A stretch of 64,000 nucleotides of DNA. Source: Undaria pinnatifida (lineage: Eukaryota; Sar; Phaeophyceae; Laminariales; Alariaceae). Position 1 is the stretch's first letter. Every line of letters starts with the position of its first letter. Position numbers and translations under genes: made by a program. The stretch is taken from NCBI GenBank assembly GCA_012845835.1, contig JABAKD010000025.1, positions 26,342,504-26,406,503 of the forward strand, read 5' to 3'. Below are positions 10,680 to 22,366 of the stretch, piece by piece. Below the pieces are notes generated by a model. That model saw only the letters and a list, made by a program, of their open reading frames with translations. It was not told where the DNA came from and made no database searches.

Positions 10680-12575
10680 GTATTAATAGTAGTATAGTAG
10701 CATGGGTCGCAGGTACACTTTACTTTCTACCGTTGAAAACGTGTGTAGGCAGATCTTCTCGTGAAGATGTATGAACGGTCGCCGTTCCAGGGGTATTTAA
10801 TAATTATTGGATATCGAGTCTTGGTGTACTAAAAGTGGTCGGTCGTGGAGTCTCCGTAGATTCTGATGACATAGAGGCGGGTAATCACGTTTCCCGCTGA
10901 CAAGTAATCACACTGCTGTGTCGACTCTCTGTTTTGCCTACGAAGCGCCTCTCGTTGCCTCGAGGCACTTCTATCGTTACCGTCGCTTGGTTCGCCGTCG
11001 AACCTTGCCCCAACCTGGCGTGTCCTCCACTTGCGCTACGAAGGACAAAAAGAGAAGTAGTTGCAAAAGTTGCGAGTCGAACCTGGGTTACCTCAAACCT
11101 TCATTTGGCGTCGACACTAAAGGCTTGTTAAAATTGCGGGAACTTCACCGCGTGAGTCTTTCTTGTTTTGTCGTAAAAAACGGGCTCGTTCATTTTGTTT
11201 TTCTTCACATCGTGCGAAGAAAACACGAAATGTAAGACTATAGACACCCGAGTTGTCGTTCGTGGGCTACTGCTGTGACACCGCTCTCACCGTTGCGATC
11301 AACGAAGGACGCTTTTCACCACTCTCATCTCATCTTTTACAAGCGGAGGACGCTCTCCAATCGCTGTGGGCTGGTCGTGTTTTTTCTCCGGTATGGTTTG
11401 CTCAAGCCGCGTCGGTGAGCGTATCCTCGGGGGGCGAGCCTACTATACCTATAATCCCGCACGGTGTCTGCCGTTTTATGGGCCGTTGAAATAAATACAT
11501 TTTTTGCTGTCGACCTGTGAATTATGAGTAGACGATTTCCGTTTTGTCGAGCGCAGATGTGTGAGCCCAGCATCGTGTGGGTGCCCAACTAGAACGCTTA
11601 CGCTACGTAGTTCAAGCGCTGGATCGTTGTACAACCCTCGGCAAAACTCATCGTTCAAATACCATCCATCGATAGCGTTCGGATCGTATTCAGGGTACCA
11701 TTCATTGATTCGGCGGACTCACTCGTGAAACTTGCTACTTGCTATGAGTCGTGGGATGTTCGTGTCTTCCCGCCCATCGTATCACAGTCAAAGGAACACG
11801 AGCGTGGTAGTACTCACGGTAACGAATACAACCACGGGGCTGCAGCTCTGCTGCTTGGCATCCGTACGCACAAAACGATCACGACTGACTGGGAAAACTC
11901 AAACTCGCATGATGGTATGCCATATGCTACTGCTACTGCTGCCGTCGCACTCTCTCTCCCACCCATCGCACCGGGACAGAGCACTGGTGATGGCGTTTTT
12001 CTTTCTGCAGTCAGTCTTCAGTGGGGCATCTGGATGCTCGTATCGTACCAGAGATCCCCACCAAGCAAAATACCCCATGTAGCAGACGAGTGTTGTTTTA
12101 GTATGTTTCAAACAAAAAAAACGCCGTGCGTTGCCAAAAACAGCAGTATGGCAGTCAGCGGTGGCACGAACTCACGGCTGACGTCCTTGATTTTTTTTTT
12201 TTAATATATTACGTTGAGACGTGCCGCGTTATTGTTTGAAGATGGCAAACAAACGTGTACACCATCGGCATGACACTATCTTTCGCCATACAACGACAAC
12301 AACAGCGTGATGTTGGAGCAAACCCTCAGTAAGTAGTAGTAGTAGTCGTTTGACCGGTGAGGGGAGTGGGGCGGGTGTAGATGGGGGATATATATATAGG
12401 TTGCATAATAAATGAATACAAGTAGGAGCTTACTGCAGGCACGCGTGTAATGACAGTTGCTAGAGGAGGAGGAGTAGTAGTACTACTACTAATATTAAAT
12501 AGTGGTACAGTAGTGATAAGCCATGGTGGGGGCGGCGGGGAAGGGAGGAGGGGGGAACTTGAAGACCGTATAAAC
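10680..12575. other. Gene-free stretch
   Basis: No coding region can be supported. Bases 10900-11700 are less repetitive, with moderate-length open frames on both strands but no family motif, no consistent splice pattern and no conserved Cys or charged pattern that I recognise. Nothing structural stands out apart from a short T run at 12190. Confidence 0.4.
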
Positions 12576-13457
12576 GTATGTATGAATGTATGTATGTATG
12601 TATGTATGTATGTATGTATGTATGTATGTATGTATGTATGTATGTATGTATGTATGTATGTATGTATGTATGTATGTATGTATGTATGTATGTATGTATG
12701 TATGTATGTATGTATGTATGTATGTATGTATGTATGTATGTATGTATGTATGTATGTATGTCTGTATGTATGTATGTATGTATGTATGTATGTATGTATG
12801 TATGTATGTATGTATGTATGTATGTATGTATGTATGTATGTATGTATGTATGTATGTATGTATGTATGTATGTATGTATGTATGTATGTATGTATGTATG
12901 TATGTATGTATGTATGTATGTATGTATGTATGTATGTATGTCTGTATGTATGTATGTATGTATGTATGTATGTCTGTATGTATGTATGTATGTATGTATG
13001 TATTTATGTATGTATGTATGTATGTATGTATGTATGTATGTATGTATGTATGTATGTATGTATGTATGTATGGTATGTATGTATGTATGTATGTATGTAT
13101 GTATGTATGTATGTATGTATGTATGTATGTATGTATGTATGTATGTATGTATGTATGTATGTATGTATGTATGTATGTATGTATGATGTATGTATGTATG
13201 TATGTATGTATGTATGTATGTATGTATGTATGTATGTATGTATGTATGTATTGTATGTATGTATGTATGTATGTATGTATGTATGTATGTATGTATGTAT
13301 GTATGTTGTATGTATGTATTATGTATGTATGTATGTATGTATGTATGTATGTATGTATGTATGTATGTATGTATGTATGTATGTATGTATGTATGTATGT
13401 ATGTATGTATGTATGTATGTATGTATGTATGTATGTATGTATGTATGTATGTATGTA
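12576..13457. repeat. (TATG)n tetranucleotide array, about 880 bp
   Basis: The array is nearly perfect. Rare substitutions (TCTG, TATT) and single-base slips change phase at about 13072, 13184, 13251, 13306 and 13319. Frames of up to 356 residues on both strands (repeats of Tyr-Val-Cys-Met or His-Thr-Tyr-Ile) result from its stop-free composition. Confidence 0.98.
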
Positions 13458-13724
13458 GACCTCTGTGTGCATGATATAATACGATGATCATAACGTCAGG
13501 TAGCGTATGTTGTGTAGTCTTCACACTCATCTAACTAACTAAGCTGATATTCTACCCATCTACATCCAGCACATAATAATGTAGTAATGTAGTAAGAGGT
13601 GTTGTAGCAAGGGACCGACTGCTGCTATGCAGGGGTGCCTCTCTGGCTCTCTCTGTAATCTGTACCGACCACTCACACGAGGGTTGCTTGGATGTTTTAT
13701 GTCTTGTTGTACATATTTCGTACA

Positions 13725-15725
13725 TACCGTCTGCATGATCGCCTCCCAACCTATGCCAAGCGAAGTATTACTAACGAGGTAACGTAATTGAGCGCGTGTA
13801 TACCAAGTATGACTAACGAGGTAACGTAATTGAGCGCATGTATACCAAGCGTTCCTCAAAAACTGGCGATTTGCATTTCTCCCTCTAGTGCTCAATGGCG
13901 GAGACAGCAGTGCATGGCCACATACATCACCTCGCATGTTGTATTTGGCAATACGTATCTCTTTCGTATAATTAGCGATGTCAGAAAATAATGGTAACTG
14001 TATAATGGTGGTGACAAACATTGCATGACCACATCACCTCGCCTGTTGTATTTGGCAATACGTATCTCTTTCTTATAATTAGCGATGTCAGAAAATAATG
14101 GTAACTACAAATATTCTATAAAATATTCTAGCTTCCCATCCATGTACAACAACAAATTATGAAGATTTAACACGTTATTTACTACATTTAAACACTGGGT
14201 TGCATGCTGCATCTAACATCAAACCTTCTAGAATAGTAAACATTACCAGGCAGATGATATGAAGGGATGTCTTCTTGCTACAACCGTCAGGTTTGTCCCC
14301 TTTAAGGATTTATAGTTTCCGCACACATATTGAAATGTCCCGCCCCCCGCCCCCCCCCCCCTCCCCTCCCCCTCCCCTGATCCCTCTTGTTCATAAAAAA
14401 CTCCACCCCTTCCCCCCCCCCCCCCCCCGTCCCCCGATCCCCCCCCCCCTCCCCCTCCCTTCCGTCTAGTTTGTCCAAACGCCCCACTCACAATCGAAAT
14501 CGGCCAGAGTGATTAACACCTGTACGCAGTTGATATCACGTCATTATCTTTCTGACCATCCATGACGTAGTTTTCATTCTTTCCCCCCACCCCCCCCAAA
14601 AACCCCCCTCCAACGCCCCCTCTTTTCCAACCACCCGCACGATCGCCTAGACCTAGCACCACGCGTATAACAAGCCCCGACATATCTTTGATCTCACAGC
14701 CGAAGTGTATTTTATTATTTTTTGTGACCTAAACCTCCTAAAAAATTCCCCCCCCCTCCCCCCCCCCCCCTTCTCGCTCTCCCTTGCTCAAACGCCCCAC
14801 CTAATATCGAAATCCGCCAGATTAATAAACACTTTACGCACTGGATATCACCTCATTATCTTTCGAGAGCTATCCATGCCGCTGCTTTCCCCCCCCCCCG
14901 CCCCGAACGCCCCATTCTTCCCCACCACCCGCACCATCGCCTAGACCTAGCACCACACGTACAACAAACCCCTCACCTAAAACCCTTCCTTCCCCCCCCT
15001 CCCCCCCCCCCCCCCCCCCGCCCCCACCCCCCACCTCCCCAACCCCCCCCACCCCATCCCAACCCCACCCCCTCGAACACTCCGCCCTCTTTCTACTCAC
15101 TGATTGTACGACTTAGCCCAGGATATACATGATAAACTGATGCATTCTTTCCAAAACCGTCACATTTATCCCCTCCAAATAATGTACAGTTTCCACGCAC
15201 AGATTGAGCTGCCCCACACGCCCCACCCCCGCCCCAACCCCCCCCCCATGATAAACTGGTGCGTTTTTTTTTTTTTTTTTTTTTTCCCAAAACCGTCAGA
15301 TTTATCCCCTTGAAAGGATTTATAGCTTACACGCACAAATTGCCCGCCCGTCCCCCTTCCCCCCCCCCTCCAACTCCGCTCGCTTTTGATCAAAACCAGG
15401 CCCCCACGTCCTTCAAAACTCCGCCCCCCCCCCTCACTGGTTATTCGACTCACAGGATTCACTTGATAAACGGATACATTTTCCTCCACAGCTGTCAGAT
15501 TTTGTCCCCCTCAGAAACGGGTTTTATAGTTTCCGCGCACAGACTGCCTAACATCACCCTGTTGACCCTGATAGCTACACTGTAGTTGCAAGGGGAGTCG
15601 CCGACCTATATCCTTAATGAGGGCACACAACTCGTAATACGCGCGATCGGAGTATCACACACAGCTTGCAAAGATGAGTTTCGACGAAATCTTCGATCTC
15701 ACAGCTGGAGTGTATTTTCATTTTT
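13725..15725 (+). mobile_element. Long family F copy with C-rich body (copy 1)
   Basis: This block is collinear with 26755-28970: ACCGTCTGCATGATCGCCTC at the start, TATTTGGCAATACGTATCTC, a chain of poly-C tracts, then CAGCTGTCAGATTTTGTCCC, the F core (GCTTGCAAAGATGAGTTTCG) and the shared 3' end (CAGCTGGAGTGTATTTT). Shorter F copies share only the 3' part. It is probably a 5'-truncated retroposon family whose long members are seen here. An alternative is a segmental duplication of about 2 kb. No protein is recognised. Confidence 0.6.
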
Positions 15726-15884
15726 TATTATATATTGTTCGCTTCCTGTCCGCCCAATGCCTTCTGGCCGAAGAGGGGGCGGAGCCGTTCGTTCAGGCAG
15801 GCGTAACGCCTGCCAGGTAAAAAGGGGGCAACTGCTGCTATAAATCATAACGCTGAAACGGGCGACAGGGGATGCCATGACACT

Positions 15885-16050
15885 AGCCCACCCTGAAGGG
15901 CCGTATATGCAGATTCATAGGAAGATCTGGTGGAACTAAATCCATCCGGAGAATCCAGATAATGGATCGAAGATGCGGCGCTTCACAACCCAATCCCACA
16001 CCTCCTCCTCTAACTTGCAAGGAAGAAGCCAACTTGACGCGTGCAAGGCG
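15885..16050 (-). mobile_element. Diverged family B interior fragment
   Basis: On the minus strand it matches the B interior next to the 3' LTR: CACTAGCCCACCCTGA, GCAGATT, GATCGAAGATGCGGCG and CCCACACCTCCTC. It is much diverged from B1. The bases that should be LTR (before 15885) are not clearly homologous. Confidence 0.5.
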
Positions 16051-16732
16051 AAGCAGGCACAAACGTCCGACGTACCAGTACGCGAAAACCAATATAACGC
16101 GTAAAATGCGGAGGGGGCGTCAAAAGACTGAACATACCGGTACGTGATTCAGGCCTGTATAAAGAGCAAGCAAGAATAACCGGAAAGCTGAAAACGAAAT
16201 AAGCATACTTGGGAGAGCTGTGTCGCTCGTATAACTAGCAACATGGTGAATTTGACTGAGAAAAACCGTTCTGTGCTGCTTAATGATCATCTAGATATTA
16301 TAAGTAACGAAAACCTGATATCCGACCCAGGGTGAAGAGGCGCGAAGCCCTTCGAGCCGAGACAACGAAAGGGGGAAGGTTGTTGCCTACGTACTCACGT
16401 GACGCAGCTCACTGTGTAGTATCGTAGTGAGGATAGGAACTGATTAACTCAAAGCGGGAAAACAGCGAAATGTTCGGTCGCGCGATCAATCAAGGGGACG
16501 GACTATGCATGTGAAATTCGGCCTACTCTGAATGCGCACAAAAGGTAATGCAAATGTAAAAAATAGCAGACATCGTCACGCGATCTGCGGAATTACGCGC
16601 GGGAAGGCGGCGTGCAAGAACAACGAGATCAGTTTAACCGACGATGAATCAGCAAACGGTCGTTGAGGGACGAAGCAATCCTATAATCTCGGTCTTACAT
16701 AAAAAAGCAACACAACGGAGGGAGAGCGCAAG

Positions 16733-17022
16733 TGTTAAGGAATTAGTGGCGTTTGACCACTTGCAAAAGGTTACCCAATTAATTGCTTATTATACCCAAA
16801 CTAAGCCTTATCACACTCTTCCCCCGTGAAACGGTGGGATAGCAGGTCGGCCGGAGATACGTACATGCGGACGTGTCAATATCCAAGCGGTTTCATTTCC
16901 TGGGTATATTGGGAAGACTATTTTTCAAGTTCGACATGGTGAAAGTCGTAAAAGTTGATTATTTTTAATGGTGGGATTCGAACCCACGACCAAAAACCCA
17001 TAGTCCTGCCGACGACGCCATT
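16733..17022 (-). mobile_element. Family A element, minus strand, one LTR plus interior (A6)
   Basis: A minus-strand LTR (16733-16814, TGTTAAGGAATTAG ... TTATCACA) is followed by the interior, with T-arm complement GTGGGATTCGAACCCAC and PBS complement GTCCTGCCGACGACGCCA at about 17003-17020. The second LTR is missing. A diverged B LTR follows instead. Confidence 0.75.
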
Positions 17023-17036
17023 TCTTACGTTATTGG

Positions 17037-17294
17037 GCGGGGACACAGAGTGTCCCATGCAGGGCTGCCTCTTGAGCAGGTCCTCGGTGAATGCTGACTT
17101 CCTTAGCCGTACGTAGTTGTAGAGGCGCAGCTTTATTATTTCCACCAAGCCCCGGATAGCATCTGACAACTCGAGGAGCAGTCCCGATTACATTTCCTGA
17201 ATATCCCGAATAGAAAACGCCAACCTATCATACGAAAACGACCCATTATCTATAAACTCGGAAAATTACAGACCTTTCAAGGCCGTACCATAAC
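17037..17294 (-). mobile_element. Diverged family B LTR, minus strand
   Basis: It matches the B LTR complement in order: GGGGACACAGAGTG, GAGCAGGTCCTCGG, GTAGTTGTAGAGGCGCAGCTT, CCACCAAGCCC, ATCATACGAAAACGACCCA, and TTTCAAGGCCGTACCATAACA. Substitutions are many compared with B1, so this is an older or different subfamily. Confidence 0.65.
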
Positions 17295-17295
17295 A

Positions 17296-18454
17296 CTACT
17301 ATTAATAGTGTCTGGCGGACGACATCAGGGTATTCCAAGCAACCGAGGGGTTCACGGATAGCTCCCCTTTACTGTTCGGAGTAGAGACTGTGCTATGGCC
17401 GAGGGCGCCTAAGAAAAGAGGGAACTGACACCGGGGGATCGTCGACGCGGCGGACCGCTTCATGACGAGATGGCACAGGGGCGAAGCGGAGAAGAGCTGA
17501 CAACGCCTCAATGCAGAGGATGCCAAGAGCAGCGACCGAGAGAAACCGGCGGGGGGGGGGGGGGGGGGGGGAAGCAGCCGCACTGATACATACTACAACA
17601 ACAGCAGCTGTATTAAAGTAGATAATTGCACAAACGAAGTGGCAGGTCGTGTGGCAAGGTATCAGTTCGACTAATTAGTTAAGTGGAGCGTGTGCTACTA
17701 TTTATTTTCTGGCCTTTGAACCCTCTCTACATCGAGTGGCAGTTTCTTCTTTGTTTGTTTTCGTTGAGTTCAATGGGGGAAGCGCAAAAAAAGTGACAGC
17801 AGCCAGTAATGACTTCTTCTTGCTGTCGTCCTTCTTTTTTTTGCTTTTCTGGAGTCATCCACGGTAGTAGGGGTTGCACTTCTTGCGCCGAAAAGTCCCT
17901 GGGTGATTGGTTCCTCATGTGAGGAACTGCCGGTCAATGACGAAATTTCACGAGTACATTTGTTTTTTGGACTCAGGCATACAAGCTTGGCCGGGTTGTG
18001 CGAACGAATGCTTTCGAAGTCGTTTTTCGGGTGAGATATTGAGTTCCTCATGTGAGGAGCACAGGGTTTTTCTGCTACACCCCTCCGATGGGATGGCTCT
18101 TCTTTTTGTTTTTTTTGTTTTCTCCCTTATTTCCCTCCCCACCGGCCTTATGCCGGTGTCTTCCTCTTCTTCGTGTTTTTTTTGTCTGTAAAACAGCAGT
18201 TATCTTTCTTTTTCGCGTTGTTTTGTCCGCGCAACAGCAGTAAGCAGCAGCAGCAGCAGCAGCAGTAGCAAGCAGATATCTCCTTCATCATGTTGTTTTG
18301 TCCGTGCAACAACAAGGTATTATTATAGTGTCTGTTCTCTCTTCTTTCAGCACGTACGGTGTTCTTTTCTGGCAGTTGCAGCATTTCCTTTCCCTTCCGA
18401 TCTTCTTGCATCACATTCTTCAGAACACCTGCATACATACTTTGATGGTACTCC
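17296..18454. other. Gene-free stretch
   Basis: No gene is supported. There is a run of about 20 G at 17551-17571 and a short (CAG)n at 18247-18266. GTTCCTCATGTGAGGA occurs twice (about 17910 and 18042), the only short repeat noted. Confidence 0.4.
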
Positions 18455-19120
18455 GAGTGGGGGATGCGTGGTTGGTCGGTGTTGGGAAGCGTGCCCCTCA
18501 TGGGTACCGGTGTCTTTGGTTGATCTCTCCTCATGGCTCGCTGGATAGACTCAAATATTTTATGCCTTTTTTCCCCACATAAAATACTAAAAGACAGACA
18601 TAACTGGGCTAAGTAGGGTAGGGCACGGTGGTGCAGGGTAATGCAGGGTAGCGCAGGGTAGTGAGATGAGGGGCGTCCTGCTTGTCCCATCATCGTCAAC
18701 TACATTATCGCGCATATATGGTGGTCTTGACGTGAGTGTGACATCTAATATCACGTGGTTTCACCTCAACTATGACATGGTTTCACGTCGAATCTATACA
18801 CCATCCTTCTACGGAGGGCACTCCATTACATTAGTCCACCCTGAATAGTCGTAGATGCAGATCACCTGCCAATCAAAGGGTGTCAACAAAACATTCAGAA
18901 TTGGAAAGGGGATCGAAGATGCGGCTATTCGAAACAAACGAAAATGAGGCTATAGATTCCCCCACACCTCGTAGTAATGAGGCTTAAATGCCTCATTGCA
19001 AGATATACAACCCTATCTATGATGGAGCTCACAACCGTGAGAGCTCGACAAAAGGTATGTACCTACGGTATACCAGTAGTAGTAGTAATCGGCCTACGAA
19101 AACACGAAGGGCTATGCCGC
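18455..19120. mobile_element. Family C repeat, uninterrupted copy
   Basis: It is collinear with 21645-21924 plus 24153-24560: GGGGGATGCGTGGTTGGTCG at the left, CTGCTTGTCCCATCATCGTC, then CTTGACGTGAGTGTGACATC and GAGCTCACAACCGTGAGAGC. In the second copy a family B element splits it at the point matching about 18732. The class is unknown and no coding capacity is recognised. Confidence 0.7.
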
Positions 19121-19507
19121 TGAGCGCCAGGATGTCGTCTGTTTTGCTTTGTTTTCTTCTTTCTTTTATTATTATTATTTTTTTCTTTTTTCTCTTTTTC
19201 TCTCTTTTTTTATGGTCTGGCTTGTTTCATTGTGTTCTTGTACCCGGTACGCTAGCACCCCACTTGCTTCACCTTGATGGATTGCGACTTTTTGGTTTAC
19301 TCTGTTTCACAGTCTGTGACCACAGAATTTGTATTTCTCTCTACTAGGATGAATCACAGCACGGACTCTCTCTGTGGGTGTACTGATGATTGATGTCGTT
19401 GGGTAGAAAGAACGGTTTAATGTGAAGGCAACACACACATAATATATATACACATCACAGCGCTTTATTTTCTCGTCTCGAGACTCGCGTCGAATTGTTG
19501 TACTTAT

Positions 19508-19640
19508 ACTAAGGAATTAGTGGGGTATTAGTCCGATTGACCACTTGCAAAAGGTTAACCAATAGCTCACCCAAACTAGGCCTCATAATATAGCTCTTTC
19601 CCCCTTAAACGGCGGGATAGCAGGTCGGCCGGATATGCGG
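19508..19640 (-). mobile_element. Family A fragment (LTR plus part of interior)
   Basis: It contains TAAGGAATTAGTGGGGTATT, CTTGCAAAAGGTTAACCAAT and CCGATTGACC, then AAACGGCGGGATAGCAGGTC. It stops abruptly after the GC-rich internal part. Confidence 0.7.
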
Positions 19641-20179
19641 GCGGATATAGTAAGATTAAGGGGCTGTTACAGGCACGGGCCACCCTTTGCAGGTTTCTCT
19701 ACTAGGCAGGTTCAACGTTGGTCACTCGCTTGTACTAGATGGGCTCTTCTTGTATTAGTTCCACACACGCCACGGACGAACTGAATAGCGTTCAATTCCG
19801 CGAGTCAGAAGCACCATCCCCTTTTCCTGTACGCACATGACTTAAAAAGGCATGTGAAACCATTTTATATCCAGCCGTATCCCATATATTACGCCTTGTT
19901 AGGCTCCCAGGGGAATACCATAACACTAGCCCACCCTGATGAGCCGTATATATATGCAGGAATATGGAAGATTCGGGGAAGCACATCGGTTCCACGATCT
20001 AGAACATGACTCGAAGACGCGGCTCTTAACAACCTACTCCCACACCTCTACCTCGCTAGGCTACGAAGCCTCACGGAGAATGCTACAGCAGAAAACCTCA
20101 AACGAAGAACGGAAGACGGCAAAAAAGGCACAGAACACTCCAGCGAATGGCAGGATTGACAGGCGCGATGACCAGGGGA
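19641..20179. other. Gene-free stretch with diverged B interior
   Basis: Bases about 19915-20060 (CACTAGCCCACCCTGATGAG ... CGAAGACGCGGCTC ... CCCACACCTC) are a minus-strand match to the B interior. The remainder shows no feature. Confidence 0.5.
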
Positions 20180-20850
20180 ATACACCACCACACGGACGTG
20201 TCAATATCCAAGCGGTTTCGTTTCCTCCTGGGGATACCGGGAAGGAAAGTATTTTTTCAAGTTCGACATGGGGAAAGTCTGAAAAAAAATATTATCGTGG
20301 ATGGTGGGGTTTGAACCCACTACCCAAAAAAGATCATGGTCTGTCGCGACGACGCCATTTGTTAAGGCATTGGTGGGGAAATAGTCCGATTGATCACTTG
20401 CACAAGAGGTTAACCAATAGCTTACCCAAACTAAGCCCCACAATAACACTTCTCCCCTGAAACGGCGGGATAGCAGGTGGGCCGGATATACGGGTTTGTG
20501 TTTTTTATTTCCTGGGGTATTCCTCAGCTCCAGAGTGACTGGATCCTGTTCTGTGACCACGGACTTGATTATGCGAGTTAATGTGAGAACAACAACAACA
20601 ACAACGGGCGGGCGTGTCAATATCCAACCGGTTTCATTTCCTGGGGATACCGGGGACAGCATTTTTCGAGTTCAACATGGGGAAAGTCTGAAAAAGTTTA
20701 TTATTGTTGTTGTTGGTGGGATTCGAACCCACCACCCAAAAATCCCATGGTCTGTCGACGATGCCATTATTAGTGGGGTATATTATTCCGTTTGACCACT
20801 CGCAAAAGGTTAACCAATAGCTTTGATTACACCCAAGCTAAGCATTAATT
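20180..20850 (-). mobile_element. Tandem family A elements, minus strand, with E insertion
   Basis: The order is interior (20185-20363, with T-arm complement and PBS complement), LTR (about 20364-20447), start of the next interior, an E insertion (about 20499-20604), rest of that interior (20605-20764), and LTR (about 20765-20848). The shared middle LTR indicates a tandem A array, as at 23046-23708. Confidence 0.75.
20499..20604 (+). mobile_element. 5'-truncated E segment inserted in a family A element
   Basis: The A interior is interrupted after GGATATACGGG and resumes as GGGCGGGCGTGTCAA, where intact copies read straight through. The insert starts within E (TTTGTGTTTTTTATTTC) and ends GCGAGTTAATGTGAGAAC then (AAC)n. 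This gives a 3-5 bp target duplication (CGGG). It is the clearest case of the short-5', fixed-3' (AAC)n insertion pattern. Confidence 0.75.
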
Positions 20851-20978
20851 ATAACACTTACCCATCACGCTATGACGCGCTCTCGGCAGTTATTGCAGTT
20901 GTAACTTGGTGTCTCAAGAAATAAAAATATCCGTACATGCCGAGATTAAAAGTAGTATTCGAGGTTAACCACTATAGA

Positions 20979-21540
20979 CTGAAGTCTGGGTCTGGCCATC
21001 TGCATCATCATCGTTTTGAAATTTGTGGACCTTCCAATGGCCGTCACAAGTTTTATAGCGTAAGGCCGCCCTGACTTCTTCCCCCTGTTGCGTTTTCTCC
21101 CCAGTGCCATTGATGCACTTGATATACGCTCTCTCAGCCCAATGCCGTCTTTAGTCAGTTCCTAGGGTCTGCTAGTATGACGTTTTTTCTCTTTTCCTTT
21201 CCTTGCTTCCTCTTCTTGTCTTCTTGTCTTTTCTTGCTTCTCTTCTTGTCTTTTCTTTCACTTCTACTTTTTCGCTTTCTATTATTGTCTTTCCTTTTTC
21301 CTTCCCTTTCTCTTCTTATATTTTCTTCTTTGTTTCTTTTTTCCAATTGCCTTGTGTCTGTGACGTGCGTATGCTTAGTGATTGGTACTACGTGTAACAT
21401 GTATGCGGTGGTGGTAGTCTTTCTTGGGTGGCAAGCGGTATAGTCGGTTTTTCTAGGCGCGAGTAGTGAGACGTATGCACCAGCATGGACCTGGCACATC
21501 GTAGGCTGACTCCCGATTCCACTATTTTATTAAAAATATT
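20979..21540 (+). mobile_element. D/H repeat, copy 2 (lacks the A3 insertion)
   Basis: It has the same order as 3430-4325: CTGGGTCTGGCCATC, then TTCCAATGGCC, GCGTAAGGCCGCCCTGACTT, GGTCTGCTAGTATGACGTTT, a pyrimidine tract, and GACTGACTCCCGATT-type sequence. It is the empty-site relative for the A3 insertion at 3462. Confidence 0.7.
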
Positions 21541-22095
21541 TCAAGGACGTCAGCCGTGGGTTTGACGAATTTTGGGTCAATACCCATCTTTGCAAGCTGC
21601 GCTTATATGTTTCTGGCGGAGGCATGAATTGTGTAGTGGTACTCCCAGCAGTGGGGGATGCGTGGTTGGTCGGTGTTGGGAAGCGTGCTCCTTATGGGTT
21701 CCGGTGTCTTCGTTGGTCTCTCCTTAAGGCTCGCTGTATAGACCCAATAGCTTATTTGCATATTTCCCTGAAGAGGATACTAAAAGACAGACATAACAGG
21801 CCTAGGCACGGTAGGTAGTGCGGGGTAACGCAGGGGAACGCAGGGTAGAGCAGGTAGTGAGATGTGGGGCGTCCTGCTTGTCCCATCATCGTCAACTACA
21901 TTATTATCGCCCATCTATGATGACTGTTAAGATACGGCCTCGAAAGGCCTGTAGGTATCCGAATTGAGATCATTTGGATGGGTTTCGTATGATAAGGTTG
22001 GCGGTTTATATTCGGGGAAGTTAGGGATTAGATCGGAGGCACGCGCCTCCGATCTCAGAAGCTATCCCGGGCTCTGGTGGAAACGAATAAAGCTA

Positions 22096-22200
22096 TTACG
22101 GGGGACCATAGTAAATAGGACCAAATATTGTTAGTCAAAATAGGGAAATATATTGGTTTTTGTGTGTACCGTAGGTCCTATTTACTATGGTCCCCCGTAA
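22096..22200. mobile_element. 105-bp MITE with 27-bp perfect inverted ends, TA target duplication
   Basis: The insert begins TTACGGGGGACCATAGTAAA and ends with its exact complement; the ends match for 27 bp. It is flanked by TA at 22094-22095 and 22201-22202. The other three B LTR copies read through without it (AAAGCTACATCTC), so the empty site is certain. A TA duplication is typical of Tc1/mariner-type and some PIF/Harbinger-type elements. No transposase is present. Confidence 0.93.
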
Positions 22201-22301
22201 TACATCTCTACGAAGGAACGAAAGTGAGTACTCTCCGAGGACCTGCTCAATTGGCAGACCTGCAGGGGGCACTCTGTGTCTCCCACCTTTAATTTCACAT
22301 G

Positions 22302-22366
22302 TGGCGTCGACGGCAGGACACGAACCTGCGCGTGAAATCACAATGGGTTTCCAATCCATCATCATT
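22302..22366 (-). pseudogene. tRNA-Ser (GGA) 3' portion, joined to the B element PBS
   Basis: Read on the minus strand this is the 3' two-thirds of a type II tRNA. It has an anticodon loop TTGGAAA (anticodon GGA), with stem ATGGA/CCCAT carrying one A-C mismatch. A long variable arm GTGA-TT-TCAC follows, then a T-arm GCAGG-TTCGTGT-CCTGC. The acceptor 3' strand is CGTCGAC, discriminator G, then CCA. The 5' acceptor strand and D-arm are absent. The encoded CCA and exact placement two bases after the LTR show it was copied from a mature tRNA primer, not from a tRNA gene. Confidence 0.85.

Noticed and set aside
10918-11235. A possible small Cys-containing protein gene
   Set aside because: It has two CxxC-like positions, but overlapping frames on both strands are equally open and no family is recognised.
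12450-13530. Open frames of up to 356 residues across the TATG array on both strands
   Set aside because: Pure products of a stop-free tetranucleotide repeat; all frames and both strands are open, with no non-repeat domain.
22302-22366. A functional tRNA-Ser gene
   Set aside because: The 5' acceptor strand and D-arm are missing, the CCA is encoded, and the sequence is continuous with an LTR PBS.
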